The notes beneath the pieces were generated by a model that had not been told where the DNA came from, did no database searches, and saw only the letters and a program-made list of their open reading frames with translations. Shown piece after piece: positions 1 to 8,691 of a DNA stretch of 64,000 nt; the stretch's first letter is position 1, and the number at the start of each line of letters is the position of its first letter. The stretch is from Candidatus Thorarchaeota archaeon (lineage in GTDB: Archaea > Asgardarchaeota > Thorarchaeia > Thorarchaeales > Thorarchaeaceae): the NCBI GenBank assembly GCA_029855935.1, contig JAGSHN010000025.1, positions 62,001-126,000 on the forward strand, given 5' to 3'. The translations under genes were made by a program, and so were the position numbers.

Positions 1-2
1 AC

Positions 3-131
3 AATTGTATTGCCAGACACCTCTATGAGAGTGTAGGATATCGAATGGTCGGAGTCAGAGAAAAACACTTTGTGATGGGCGGAAACTATATCGATGAGAT
101 TCTCTATGAGAAGCTGCTTGAGCCTTTCTAG
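3..131 (+). CDS. GNAT family N-acetyltransferase, C-terminal fragment
   Basis: The first bases of the window are open in frame 3 and encode 42 residues ending in a stop at 129-131. The peptide has the layout ARHLYESVGYRMVGVREKHF followed by VMGGNYIDEILYEKLL. This matches the end of RimI/RimL-type acetyltransferases, where a helix carrying a Y-E-x-x-G-[FY] signature is followed by a strand and an 'F..G.Y.DEI.M.K.L' tail that completes the acetyl-CoA fold. The substrate cannot be told from this piece because the acetyl-CoA-binding P-loop and the N-terminus lie outside the window. Confidence 0.75.
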   Translation, partial: NCIARHLYESVGYRMVGVREKHFVMGGNYIDEILYEKLLEPF

Positions 132-161
132 GTCCTAACGAGAGACGATGGCTGTGATTCA

Positions 162-671
162 ATGTGGCAACGTATGGTTGAGGTTCTCGGTGACTCTCCG
201 CAGAGACTGATGGTCGGGCAGGGCATCGTCCGACACGGACTCAGAGTGGCTGGCCCAGGCGACATCAGATGTGGTGAGATTAGAATTCCTCTGAAGTCCG
301 TGGGGAGAGCGCTGGGCGTGGACCGACGAACGGTCCGAGCCACCACTGAGGCGATATGTGCAGATGAGGACCTCTTCAGGTTCTTCTCCAGACTCAGTCC
401 GGCTGGACCCTCGCTGGAGAGGGTGAGTGACGTCTTCGGATACGGAGTTGTCATAATCTATGTCGAGAGCCCAGAGAATCCCGGCATTCTGTCCCAGGTC
501 GCTTCTGTGATCGCAGACCATGGGGTGGCCATCAGACAGGTTATCGCCGAGGACGTGGCCATCTATCCCGAGCCGTGCCTGCGAGTCATAACGCAAGAAA
601 CACTCCCGGGCTCCCTAATCAATGTCCTCGCGTCCATTGAGGGAGTCAGCAGGGTCGTCATTGAGAAGTAG
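162..671 (+). CDS. HTH-ACT amino-acid metabolism regulator (COG2150-like)
   Basis: This 169-residue protein matches an archaeal family predicted to regulate amino-acid metabolism. The N-terminal half (about 1-95) is a helix-turn-helix-like region with the family signatures EIRIPLKSVGRALGVDRRTV and a following LSPAGPSLERVSD stretch. The C-terminal half (about 98-169) is an ACT domain (VVIIYVESPENPGILSQVAS, then IRQVIAEDVAI and a closing GVSRVVIEK strand), the fold that binds amino acids. It starts with ATG 30 bases after the GNAT gene and is probably co-transcribed with it. Its ligand and targets cannot be read from the sequence. Full length for the family and no damage seen. Confidence 0.82.
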   Translation: MWQRMVEVLGDSPQRLMVGQGIVRHGLRVAGPGDIRCGEIRIPLKSVGRALGVDRRTVRATTEAICADEDLFRFFSRLSPAGPSLERVSDVFGYGVVIIYVESPENPGILSQVASVIADHGVAIRQVIAEDVAIYPEPCLRVITQETLPGSLINVLASIEGVSRVVIEK

Positions 672-757
672 TATCGGCGCCCACGGCCTCCTCCTGTAAG
701 TGAGGGGGCTTCGTGAAAGGATGGACACAATGCCTCGTCCTGAAGAACACTAGAGCC

Positions 758-1588
758 CTACACTACCTTCTTGAGATATGCGTACAGAGCGCCCCAGCCT
801 AGGACAGCGACCAGTGGCACCGTGAAGAACACCAATGCGCGAGCCAGAGCCACAAATAGCAACACAGGAGTGCCATTCCGGCGCTCATTCCACAGGATGA
901 TTGTGTCGAGGACGACTGCAGGAATCGAAAACAGGAACGGATTCGTAGCAAGCGTGAACTGAGCCGCTGACTGGAAGAATTCGACGGGAGGGTACGGACT
1001 GGCACCGAAGACGAGTGCCATCAATGCGAGCAACAACGCGCGCAGAATGACGATCAGTAACACAATTAGGTATCCAATCGCTGCAAGCCAGGCGATACTG
1101 CTGCGGTTGCCCCTTCTGTAGGCATTAAACCCTCGGAAGATCTGCAAGAAACCATATACGTACAGAAACACAGAGAAAACAGTGGCAAGCACGGCAGTAG
1201 CCGTTGGGTAATGGACGTATACACCAAAGAGCCACGCGAGTGAGGCACCCACCGCGATGACGAACGATCCGGAAGAGATCCTCCCCACAACATAGGGATC
1301 CAGCCCTGCCGAAGGACGTGCCCACTCCTCACGTCGAGGCGGAGCGATGACTGGCTGCACGGCCGGGGCATAGGAACGTTGCGACGACAATGTCGCGGGC
1401 TCGACCATCGGAGACTCCGGTTGTGACACCGCTTGAGGTTCGCTCACCGATATCCCAAATCCCCTCGCACAGTCTATGCAGTAGGCGACTCCGGATACCG
1501 TATGCGTGCACTCCTCACATAGGGGTCTTCCGCAAAAGGCGCAAGTGTTGACGGCTTCTCTGTCCGGATGGTAGAAACATGGGTCCAC
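758..1588 (-). CDS. B-box-type zinc finger membrane protein
   Basis: The 276-residue product starts at GTG. Residues 1-45 form a B-box-like zinc site with CxxxP spacing: CFYHPDREAVNTCAFCGRPL, then CEECTHTV and YCIDCARGF, giving eight Cys/His ligand candidates. A Pro/Ser/Gln-rich linker (about 46-100) follows, then five or six hydrophobic segments between about 105 and 273. The arrangement is a cytosolic zinc domain tethered to a polytopic membrane domain. Archaea, and Asgard lineages in particular, carry many such B-box/membrane fusions of unknown role. A TATA-like stretch near 1617-1625 on this strand fits a nearly leaderless message. No enzymatic motif was seen. Confidence 0.7.
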   Translation of the reverse strand: MDPCFYHPDREAVNTCAFCGRPLCEECTHTVSGVAYCIDCARGFGISVSEPQAVSQPESPMVEPATLSSQRSYAPAVQPVIAPPRREEWARPSAGLDPYVVGRISSGSFVIAVGASLAWLFGVYVHYPTATAVLATVFSVFLYVYGFLQIFRGFNAYRRGNRSSIAWLAAIGYLIVLLIVILRALLLALMALVFGASPYPPVEFFQSAAQFTLATNPFLFSIPAVVLDTIILWNERRNGTPVLLFVALARALVFFTVPLVAVLGWGALYAYLKKVV

Positions 1589-1904
1589 TCGATACTTCCT
1601 CCGTGTGCCGAGTCATCAGAGTTATCTACTACGCAACGTCCAGCCTAGAGACGCCACACATCTGCTGAAATAGCTTACTGGTCTAGACTAGCCAACACTG
1701 TGCCCCCCCCGGCGTCTGGCCATATCGTTTCCGCAGTATGTCTTGAAACATCACTATGCCAGTCCGAGGACACTAGGATGGGGCACGGGAACTAGCTGCC
1801 TCTGCTGGAATACGAACGCCCAGAGCGTAAGCGCTCTGCAGCAGCCACCTGCGTTCGAAACTATGCCCCCTCCGCGACACTAAAAAGAGAGCTCTCGGGG
1901 CCTG
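1589..1904. other. 316-bp divergent intergenic region
   Basis: It lies between the divergent B-box gene and the MFS transporter. It contains the TATA boxes of both genes at its two ends, a run of eight C residues near 1694-1701 and a strong hairpin at 1821-1838. No coding frame here looks real. Confidence 0.6.
1802..1844. repeat. Nested inverted repeat upstream of MFS gene
   Basis: A perfect 7-bp stem, CAGAGCG-taag-CGCTCTG, occupies 1821-1838. It is flanked by CTGCTG (1802-1807) and CAGCAG (1839-1844), which can extend the stem after a 13-base internal loop. It lies about 40 bases upstream of the transporter's TATA box, so it may be an operator or part of an unannotated transcript. Confidence 0.5.
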
Positions 1905-1920
1905 ATGTCATTCCGGGGGT
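1878..1920 (+). promoter_or_regulatory. TATA-like box and SD for MFS gene
   Basis: CACTAAAAAGAG at 1878-1889 resembles an archaeal TATA box. A transcript starting about 25 bases downstream would begin near 1908, past an in-frame ATG at 1905. A GGGGGT (1915-1920) eight bases before ATG 1929 looks like the ribosome site, so 1929 is the preferred start. Confidence 0.5.
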
Positions 1921-1928
1921 TGATAGAT

Positions 1929-3212
1929 ATGGCAGTGAACACAACCGGGAATGGCGGTCCGCACGACATCAACCCCTCTCAGATTCAAGCGTCAGATATG
2001 GGCCAAGTGTGGATGCTGGCGCTGTCGCTCGCCATTCTGCAGGTCGGCTTCGGGATAGTGGTGCCGATATTTCCATTCTACATTGTCGAACTTGGCGTCG
2101 GCGCCACCGAACTAGGAGTCTTGGCATCGGCCTTCGCAATCACACGTGTCGCTCTTGCGGGCCCTCTCGGTGGTCTATCGGATCGCACGGGGCGGAAGCG
2201 TGTGATGCTCGGCGCTCTGATTGGCTTTGCCGCTGCCAATCTTGTCTACGCTGCAGCACAGGACATCATCCTAATGATTGCCGCACGAGCAGTCGAGGGT
2301 GCTGTTTCGGCCGGATTCTTCCCCGCGGCCAACGCTTTCGTCTCGGACGTGACAACACCCGAGAATCGTGGCACTGCTATGGGCTACCTCAACACGGGGA
2401 ACATGGTGGGCTTTATTCTCGGCCCCGCGCTCGGCGGTGCTCTCGCACAGTTTCTTGGCGTCAGGCTGCCCTTTGTCATCGCCGCAGCCATCACAATGGC
2501 GACATTCTGTTCGGTGGCGCTACTCGTCAGAGAGCCTGAGAAGAACGTGGATAGGATGCGCAACTTCGAGGAGGTGTCACTGAGGGAGGTCTTCGGCGTT
2601 CGGCCTCGAGAATACTCCGCGCTGGCCGTGGCTATGTTCGCCAACATGTTCGCCATTGGTATTCTTGAAGTTGCATTCACAATGGACGCCGTCATCAGGC
2701 TTGAGGTGACACCAATTGAGATTGGTCTGTTCTTCGGCGTTCTGGGCCTTGTGATGATGGTGGGCAGTGTGGTGTTCGGCAAACTCTCCGACATACGGGG
2801 ACGTAAGTGGCTCATAGTTCTTGGTGCTATTGTAGGCGCAATCTCACTGTATATGTTCACAATCGTCACCGATCCTGTTGGCCTGTATATCGCGGGTAGT
2901 GTTCTCGCTCTCGCAATCTCGATGCGTGGGCCGACAATTCAGGCTCTTATTGGCGACCTCACGGATGAGCGTGCGTACGGTGTCGTGATGGGGGCCTTCG
3001 GCGCCATCAGCAACGGCGCCTATGCTGTCAGCCCACTACTCGGGGGAGTGATGTTCGATGCCACGGGCAATAGCGTGTCTAGCCTTGGCCTCGCAGCCCT
3101 TGTGACACTGGCTGGAGGAGCTGCTGCGGCAGTTGGGCTTCCCGGAGGCCCACCTGCGAAACTTACGCTGAGCGAGGACGTGGACATTCAGGCGGGTGTG
3201 CGTGAGTTCTAG
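1929..3212 (+). CDS. Major facilitator superfamily transporter
   Basis: The 427-residue protein (451 kb-type 12-helix layout) has about twelve hydrophobic segments. The MFS motif A appears after helix 2 as GGLSDRTGRKRVML and again in the second half as GKLSDIRGRKWLIV, the expected pseudo-repeat. The GPALGG segment in helix 5 resembles motif C of drug/proton antiporters (G-x-x-x-G-P-x-x-G-G). This supports an efflux pump of the DHA1 type, though the substrate is unknown. An in-frame ATG at 1905 would add eight residues; the TATA position and a GGGGGT site favour 1929. Its last four bases overlap the end of the convergent Memo-like gene. Confidence 0.88.
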   Translation: MAVNTTGNGGPHDINPSQIQASDMGQVWMLALSLAILQVGFGIVVPIFPFYIVELGVGATELGVLASAFAITRVALAGPLGGLSDRTGRKRVMLGALIGFAAANLVYAAAQDIILMIAARAVEGAVSAGFFPAANAFVSDVTTPENRGTAMGYLNTGNMVGFILGPALGGALAQFLGVRLPFVIAAAITMATFCSVALLVREPEKNVDRMRNFEEVSLREVFGVRPREYSALAVAMFANMFAIGILEVAFTMDAVIRLEVTPIEIGLFFGVLGLVMMVGSVVFGKLSDIRGRKWLIVLGAIVGAISLYMFTIVTDPVGLYIAGSVLALAISMRGPTIQALIGDLTDERAYGVVMGAFGAISNGAYAVSPLLGGVMFDATGNSVSSLGLAALVTLAGGAAAAVGLPGGPPAKLTLSEDVDIQAGVREF

Positions 3213-4048
3213 ACCATCTCAGCAGCCACGTAGGCAACGACACTCTCGGGCGAGCCTGTCACAACTCCAGAGTTTGTGTACTTGAGCAGGTTGAAACTCG
3301 TCGCTCCGCGCTCCTTGGCGAAGACCATTGCTGCTGCTATCGGCCCAGCACCGCAGATGGAGATATTGTGGTTGCGTACGAACTGAAGGAAACCTCTCGG
3401 ATCCATCATCTCAAGATACTCCATTGCCTGGTAGTCCTTTCGCCGGGCGGCGTCCGCGTGCTCAAAGTGTGTAAAGTCGGAACTCGCAATCACAAGTATG
3501 TCGAACTCTTCGGCCAGTCTCGCCAGCGTCTTGCCAATACTCTCACACACCTCGTACCTCTGGTCGCTGACACATATCGGGACGAAGGGCACACCGTCTC
3601 CGAAGATGTATTGCAGAAAGGGAAGCTGTACCTCGATTGAGTGCTCGCGCGCGTGCGCCAGACAGTCATAGGTCGCGATGGGGTCTGCATTGACGATCTG
3701 CGCACCGAGCGCACGGTCAAACATCACGGTCCCCAGTGGAGTCTCCCAGTCCTCGTTGCACACTGCGAGCCGTGCGCCCAGCCCTGTGTGATTCGGCCCG
3801 AGAATCACAATGTGTTCCGGTTGACCGTCCTCAAAGAGCCTGAGATAAGAGTGGGCCGCTGCAGCACCCGAATAGACGTATCCAGCGTGAGGACTCACAA
3901 GAGCCTTGATTGAGCGTGATGTCCCTGCCTCACCTGACGGTAGCCGTCCCGGCCCTTGAGGGTCGAGAAAACACTCCTCAATCCTCTTCAGGAGGAGGTC
4001 GCGCTTACCCTCGTAGAACGAACCAGCAACGACAGGCATCCTCACCAT
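3209..4048 (-). CDS. Memo-like protein (AmmeMemoRadiSam system protein B family)
   Basis: This is a full-length 279-residue member of the MEMO1/DUF52 family. Family hallmarks are PVVAGSFYEG at the N-terminus, SPHAGYVYSGA (residues about 51-61), ILGPNHTG (about 80-87), the SSDFTHFE segment (about 190) and ISICGAGP (about 230). The two His and the Cys in these motifs correspond to the metal-binding triad of human MEMO1. In prokaryotes the protein is often encoded with an AMMECR1 protein and a radical SAM enzyme; neither partner lies in this window, so it stands alone here. The exact reaction in archaea is not settled. Convergent with the MFS gene, overlapping by four bases. Confidence 0.9.
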   Translation of the reverse strand: MVRMPVVAGSFYEGKRDLLLKRIEECFLDPQGPGRLPSGEAGTSRSIKALVSPHAGYVYSGAAAAHSYLRLFEDGQPEHIVILGPNHTGLGARLAVCNEDWETPLGTVMFDRALGAQIVNADPIATYDCLAHAREHSIEVQLPFLQYIFGDGVPFVPICVSDQRYEVCESIGKTLARLAEEFDILVIASSDFTHFEHADAARRKDYQAMEYLEMMDPRGFLQFVRNHNISICGAGPIAAAMVFAKERGATSFNLLKYTNSGVVTGSPESVVAYVAAEMV

Positions 4049-4127
4049 AGGTCATCCCGCCGACAGGTATGTCACCGTCGGTCAAAAGGTTTGCCAACTG
4101 TCGACAGCCCGTCTCGGATGGTAATGA

Positions 4128-4140
4128 TTGGTATAAGAAC
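4128..4140 (+). promoter_or_regulatory. TATA-like box for C69 hydrolase
   Basis: GGTATAAGAAC at about 4128-4138 lies 38 bases before ATG 4176. It predicts a transcript start near 4160 and a short leader. Confidence 0.45.
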
Positions 4141-4175
4141 AATTCAAGTATTAGGGAGTGACAACGTGTCTTGCA

Positions 4176-5510
4176 ATGTGCGACACGATCATCGCGCTAG
4201 GGAAGGCCACGAGTGACGGACGTACTTTGTTTGGGAAGAACAGCGACAGGCCACCAAATGAGTGCCAAGTCGTAGAGTATCACCCAAGCCGTCAGTACGA
4301 CCCCGGCACCGAGTTGAGGTGCACGTATGTCACCATTCCTCAGGTGGAGAGAACGAACGCCATCATCATCTCTCGTCCTTTCTGGATGTGGGGCGCCGAG
4401 ATGGGATGCAACGAACACGGTGTGGTGATAGGCAATGAGGCTGTCTTCTCCAATGAGGAGGTACCGGAGACTGGTCTGCTGGGAATGGACCTCCTTCGTC
4501 TGGGGCTGGAACGTGGGGACTCTGCGACAAGTGCTCTTGACGTGATGGTCGAGCTTCTCGAGTGTCACGGCCAGGGAGGAATCTGCGAGCTTGGGGGAGC
4601 AATGATGTATCACAACAGCTTCATCATTGCTGACCCAGATGAGGCGTGGGTTCTTGAGACATCTCAGCGACGATGGGTCGCCCTCAGGGTGAGAGATGTC
4701 TGGTCAATATCGAATGGGTATACGATAACCACCAAGTGGGACCGAGGGTCAGACGACGTAGTCGAGCACGCCGTGGAACAGGGCTGGTACGATGAGGACA
4801 GCGAATTCGACTTCGCCGCGGCCTACGGAAATGAGGCGATGCGGTATATTTCAAGGTGCGACGACAGGCTGAGCTGTACAAGAAGATGGCTCAGGGATGC
4901 GCACGGGGAGATCGACTTCTTTACCATTGCTGAGACCCTGCGTGACCATCCGGATGGCTGGACCCCTTGGTCACAGGAGCAGGCTGCGGTCTGCCAGCAT
5001 GCGAGTCACGAGAACGCCTATGCGACAACCGGAGCGCAGATCTCCGAACTTGGAAGCGACCCCGTGCACTGGTTCACTGGCTCGTCCACTACTTGTATGA
5101 GCGTCTTCTGGCCCATCTCGTTCAACCGACACGCATTGTATGATGGCTTTGATGTCGGAGGAGAACGCTATACCGAAGACTCCTACTGGTGGAAACGCGA
5201 GAGAGTGAACAGGATGCTCACACTCAGATTCACAGACGCGTTTCCGAGGTATCGAGAGATCGTGAGCGAGATACAGGGCAGGACATACGACCTCTACTAC
5301 TCCGGTGGAATGACCGCAGACTTCGAGGAACTCATTGAAGAACATAGCGATGCCCTGACCGTGCTCTCCAAGAAGATTTCGGAACCCAGCGGCCTTCCGG
5401 GAGAGTTCGTTGACTACTGGGAGAAGAGGAGCAAGGAGACAGGGGTCAGTCTAGACTGGGCTGGGTCAAGGGACCAAGAGCAGAACCACGGCTCCGCTTC
5501 TGACTCGTAG
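4176..5510 (+). CDS. Peptidase family C69 / secernin-like Ntn hydrolase
   Basis: The 444-residue product begins MCDTIIALGKATSDGRTLFG, continuing with KNSDRPPNE. Peptidase C69 (dipeptidase A) and secernins are N-terminal nucleophile hydrolases whose catalytic Cys becomes residue 1 after Met removal; the MCDT start puts a Cys exactly there. This decides for ATG 4176 over an in-frame GTG at 4158, which would bury the Cys. Other family features are the WMWGAEMGCNEHGVVIGNEA segment and GLLGMDLLRLGLERG, then a conserved HNSFIIADPDEAWVLET. The substrate may be a dipeptide or small amide, as for the family, but is not shown here. No signal peptide, so it is cytosolic. Confidence 0.87.
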   Translation: MCDTIIALGKATSDGRTLFGKNSDRPPNECQVVEYHPSRQYDPGTELRCTYVTIPQVERTNAIIISRPFWMWGAEMGCNEHGVVIGNEAVFSNEEVPETGLLGMDLLRLGLERGDSATSALDVMVELLECHGQGGICELGGAMMYHNSFIIADPDEAWVLETSQRRWVALRVRDVWSISNGYTITTKWDRGSDDVVEHAVEQGWYDEDSEFDFAAAYGNEAMRYISRCDDRLSCTRRWLRDAHGEIDFFTIAETLRDHPDGWTPWSQEQAAVCQHASHENAYATTGAQISELGSDPVHWFTGSSTTCMSVFWPISFNRHALYDGFDVGGERYTEDSYWWKRERVNRMLTLRFTDAFPRYREIVSEIQGRTYDLYYSGGMTADFEELIEEHSDALTVLSKKISEPSGLPGEFVDYWEKRSKETGVSLDWAGSRDQEQNHGSASDS

Positions 5511-5578
5511 CTTCATTTCGCATAGACGTAAGAGGCCGACTTGTTGATTGATTCCTTCCGGGGCTACGGCAGCAGGAG

Positions 5579-6952
5579 TCACCATCCTAGTGGGTCCTCG
5601 CGACGTGTCGCGGGGGTTTCTCTCGCCGTTCTACCCGTGGTTTCTTGATTCAGCAGTGCGCGTATCTCGTCGACGAGCCGCTCCAGAGGCACTACGGCCG
5701 TGTCCTTAGTTTCCATGTCCCGCACACTTACATTTCCCGCCGCGAGGTCCTTAGCTCCCACGATGACCACGAGCCGCGCCCTTCGTGAGTCCGCACGCTC
5801 GAGCTGCTTCTTCAGGGAGCGCTCCATTATGTCAACTTCGGAGACTAGGCCAGCACGCACCAGTTCCTGCTGGATTCTCATCGCGTGTCTGACCATCGCT
5901 CTCTTGATTGGTGCCACGAAGACATCAAGACGGGGACGAAGCTCCTTGTCCTTCCCGCGAGCGATCAGGACATCGATGAAACGACTTATGCCCAGAGAGA
6001 TTCCGGTTGCTGGTGTGTGCGGGCCACCAAACCTCTCAATCAAGTTGTCATAGCGTCCGCCGCCGAGAACCGAACCCACGTACGGTTGTCCGAGGTACCT
6101 GCCCTCGAACACGGGGCCGGTGTAGTAGTCGAGCCCCCTTGCGAGGGATAGGTCGAACTCCACGTACTTCTCAACATCCACCTCGGCGAATATCTCCGCC
6201 ATAAACTCCAGCTCGTCGACGCCCTCAAGACCCACCTCTGAGCCGTTCAGCACCCCTCTGAACTCGTCCAGCGCAGCGGTACCTGTTCCTCGAATCTCAA
6301 TAGCACTCAGGAGAACCTCACTCGCCTCTCGGTCAATGCCGCGCTCGGACAGCTCTTCACTGACTCCGTCGACACCTATCTTGTCGAGCTTGTCGATGGC
6401 CCGGAAACACTCGTACGTGAGGCTGTCGGGAACGCCCGCTCGCTCTATGAGCCCTCGAAGTACCTTTCGACTGTTGATCTTGATCACGTAGTCCTTTCCC
6501 AATACCCTGCGCAGAAACTCAAGTGCCACAAGAACAACCTCGGCGTCCGCAGCGGGACTGGATGATCCCACAATATCCACGTCTGCCTGCATGAACTCTC
6601 TATAGCGTCCAGCCTGCGGACGATCGTACCGCCAAGCCTTGCCTATTGCGTATCTCTTGAACGGCTTGGGTAGCGTCGGATTGGAAGCAACAATCCTTGC
6701 GAGAGGGACTGTCAGGTCGAAACGAAGGCCGACGTCACGGTCCCCCTTGTCCTTGAACTTGAAGGTCTCAGCCTCCACCTCCTCACCACCCTTCGCACTC
6801 AGGGTCTCCCAGAGCTCCATCACCGGGGAGTCCAGAGGCTCGTAGCCGTACTGCCTGAAGACGCTCACAGCAGTCCGCACAAGATAGTCCTGAACCCACA
6901 TCTCGGGCCCCATCAGGTCCCTCGTACCACGTACAGTACGCATCTCACCCAA
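5579..6952 (-). CDS. hisS: Histidyl-tRNA synthetase
   Basis: A 457-residue class II aminoacyl-tRNA synthetase that charges tRNA-His. Motif 2 with its loop is visible as GKAWRYDRPQAGRYREFMQA. The histidine-specific loop is RGLDYYTGPVFE, and motif 3 appears as GGGRYDNL followed by GISLGISRF. The last 90 residues before the tail form the anticodon-binding domain (RPRLDVFVAPIKRAMVRHAM onward). A polar tail of about 25 residues follows. Two starts are close together (MGEM); ATG 6952 is used, the second Met is at 6943. A TATA-like TTTAAA at about 7076-7081 on this strand may belong to it, with a leader of about 100 bases. Confidence 0.95.
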   Translation of the reverse strand: MGEMRTVRGTRDLMGPEMWVQDYLVRTAVSVFRQYGYEPLDSPVMELWETLSAKGGEEVEAETFKFKDKGDRDVGLRFDLTVPLARIVASNPTLPKPFKRYAIGKAWRYDRPQAGRYREFMQADVDIVGSSSPAADAEVVLVALEFLRRVLGKDYVIKINSRKVLRGLIERAGVPDSLTYECFRAIDKLDKIGVDGVSEELSERGIDREASEVLLSAIEIRGTGTAALDEFRGVLNGSEVGLEGVDELEFMAEIFAEVDVEKYVEFDLSLARGLDYYTGPVFEGRYLGQPYVGSVLGGGRYDNLIERFGGPHTPATGISLGISRFIDVLIARGKDKELRPRLDVFVAPIKRAMVRHAMRIQQELVRAGLVSEVDIMERSLKKQLERADSRRARLVVIVGAKDLAAGNVSVRDMETKDTAVVPLERLVDEIRALLNQETTGRTARETPATRREDPLGW

Positions 6953-7253
6953 AAGTCAGGCCTCCAACAAGTCTCCTCGGCGACGAGCATCTGGACTGGC
7001 TCATTTCAGCAGGGAAGATGAACGGGTCCACCAACCATCCAGATCGTCACCCAAGAGGCAACCTCAGCCGGCCGACTTTAAACCTTGCGATTGACAGGAG
7101 TCTTGCAGAGAGCCACAGGATATTGTAGGGCAGAGTGACGGTTCCGGGTTCCACCATCTAGTCCAAGCCTGCCCCGCCCTGGGGCTTCCAGCACAGGTCA
7201 TCCGCGATTCGGGACAGCCCGCGCCTCTTGGTCAAACACCGGAACAACACGCT
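6953..7253. other. 301-bp gap between hisS and MgtC-like gene
   Basis: Both flanking genes are on the minus strand. Apart from a TTTAAA motif near 7076-7081 that could be the hisS TATA box, no gene, RNA or repeat was recognised. Confidence 0.5.
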
Positions 7254-8588
7254 CTACACGAGAGGAATGAGGTCAAACGCCAACAATAGCAGGTAGACCA
7301 CAACACCCGTTGCCATCACCAGTGAGTCCTTCACGACCCGCCTGGCCAGTGTGCCCTCGCGGTCGGCCACGTAGACGTAGATGATCTTGTTGAGCACAGA
7401 CGTGGTCGTGGTGATGATGACCGCGAAGACGGCCGTCTGAAGTGAGATGACGCCACTGACGTACAGCGGTACAACGGCAGCAACAACAGCACCCGCAGAG
7501 GCGAATCCTCCGAAGATTGCGGCGACCAGAGTGCCAACGTCCGCAAAGACCTGCTGCAGGAAGAGGGATACGAACGATACGGCCGTGAAGACAGCGGCGA
7601 AGCGTATTGCCGCACCAAACTCGAATGGCGAGACAAAACGCATATCTATCTCCTGCTCGTCGTGCTCACGCACATCGTGACGTTCAATGGCGAGCCGGAC
7701 GAGGCCCATAATGACAAGAATGCCAAGCGGAAATAGATAGTAACGCATTATCTCAAGGGAGGGATCGAGGAGGACGATTATCACGCCATTCCTGAGGACC
7801 ATAGCAAGATTTGCGAAGATTGCCGCCAGAGACATCCGACCGGGAAACTTGCGCTCTGTCTTAACGTGAAAGTCCGTGAGACTAGAGACGGTGGCCTCAC
7901 TGTTAGCGAATCCGCCGAAGAAGCCGAAGAAGTACGGACCACGATGCCGATACTTCTTGACAAGGATATAGTTGCCGAAGCTGATTGCCAACAGCAGCAC
8001 TATCAACCAATAGGTCTGGAAGATTGGGAAGCGAATCGTCCCGACCTGCAGATACTCGGGCATCAGAGGCCACAGAAACAGTATGAGCACACCAAGCTCG
8101 ACAGCGCTGATCATCTCATCCCGCGTTATCACTGCCACAGCTGCAGCCAATTCTTCCTTGAAACCAAGGATGAGAAAGACGAGGAACGATATCGTCATTG
8201 CCAAGACTGACAGGGGGCCGACCAGCTCCGGTGGCGTAGGGGGCGCATCAAGCCCCACGAGGGCCCCCAGCACGAAGGACATGGCGAACACTATTGATGT
8301 AGTCATCCCCTTGCGCATAGTCCTGAAAATCTTGTAGATTATCTGTGCTGTGACGAGGATCACCGAGATGACCACCGCATAGACGAGAATGACCGTGTTG
8401 CCCGTGACCGTGTAGGAGTACGCAGCAAGTGTTCCGAGAAGGCTGTGCAGACCAAACGAACGCACACCAATTGCATCTGCCTGTGTCATCCGCTTCTGGC
8501 GCTCAAGCCCAATGAGAGCACCCACTGCAAAACCCAACACGGAACGCACTATGAGGTCTGGAGGTAGTAGCTCCTGCACGGTCATCAC
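7254..8588 (-). CDS. MgtC/DUF4010 family membrane protein
   Basis: This 444-residue protein has about twelve hydrophobic segments. The N-terminal third (about 10-150) is an MgtC/SapB-like domain, recognised by RSVLGFAVGALIGLERQKRM and the GVRSFGLHSLLGTLAAY stretch. The remainder is the DUF4010 domain with GFFGGFANSEATVSSL and a repeated GGFASAGAVVAAVVPL segment. In bacteria MgtC modulates magnesium homeostasis and ATP synthase; the function of the long MgtC-DUF4010 proteins is not established, so an ion-linked membrane role is only an inference. Starts at ATG-ATG; either Met is possible. The convergent context is plain and no operon partner was seen. Confidence 0.85.
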   Translation of the reverse strand: MMTVQELLPPDLIVRSVLGFAVGALIGLERQKRMTQADAIGVRSFGLHSLLGTLAAYSYTVTGNTVILVYAVVISVILVTAQIIYKIFRTMRKGMTTSIVFAMSFVLGALVGLDAPPTPPELVGPLSVLAMTISFLVFLILGFKEELAAAVAVITRDEMISAVELGVLILFLWPLMPEYLQVGTIRFPIFQTYWLIVLLLAISFGNYILVKKYRHRGPYFFGFFGGFANSEATVSSLTDFHVKTERKFPGRMSLAAIFANLAMVLRNGVIIVLLDPSLEIMRYYLFPLGILVIMGLVRLAIERHDVREHDEQEIDMRFVSPFEFGAAIRFAAVFTAVSFVSLFLQQVFADVGTLVAAIFGGFASAGAVVAAVVPLYVSGVISLQTAVFAVIITTTTSVLNKIIYVYVADREGTLARRVVKDSLVMATGVVVYLLLLAFDLIPLV

Positions 8589-8691
8589 CCCTTTGGAGTT
8601 CTAGGTGACGGAGGCCGTTTGCATTTAGAGCTTACGCTGACCGCCACGACGTCAACAGAAAAAGAGAGGATGAGGGTGGACCGAGGTGCAC

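Noticed and set aside
3209-3212. Overlap of MFS and Memo-like genes as an operon link
   Set aside because: They are convergent and share only four bases at their ends; this gives no functional link.
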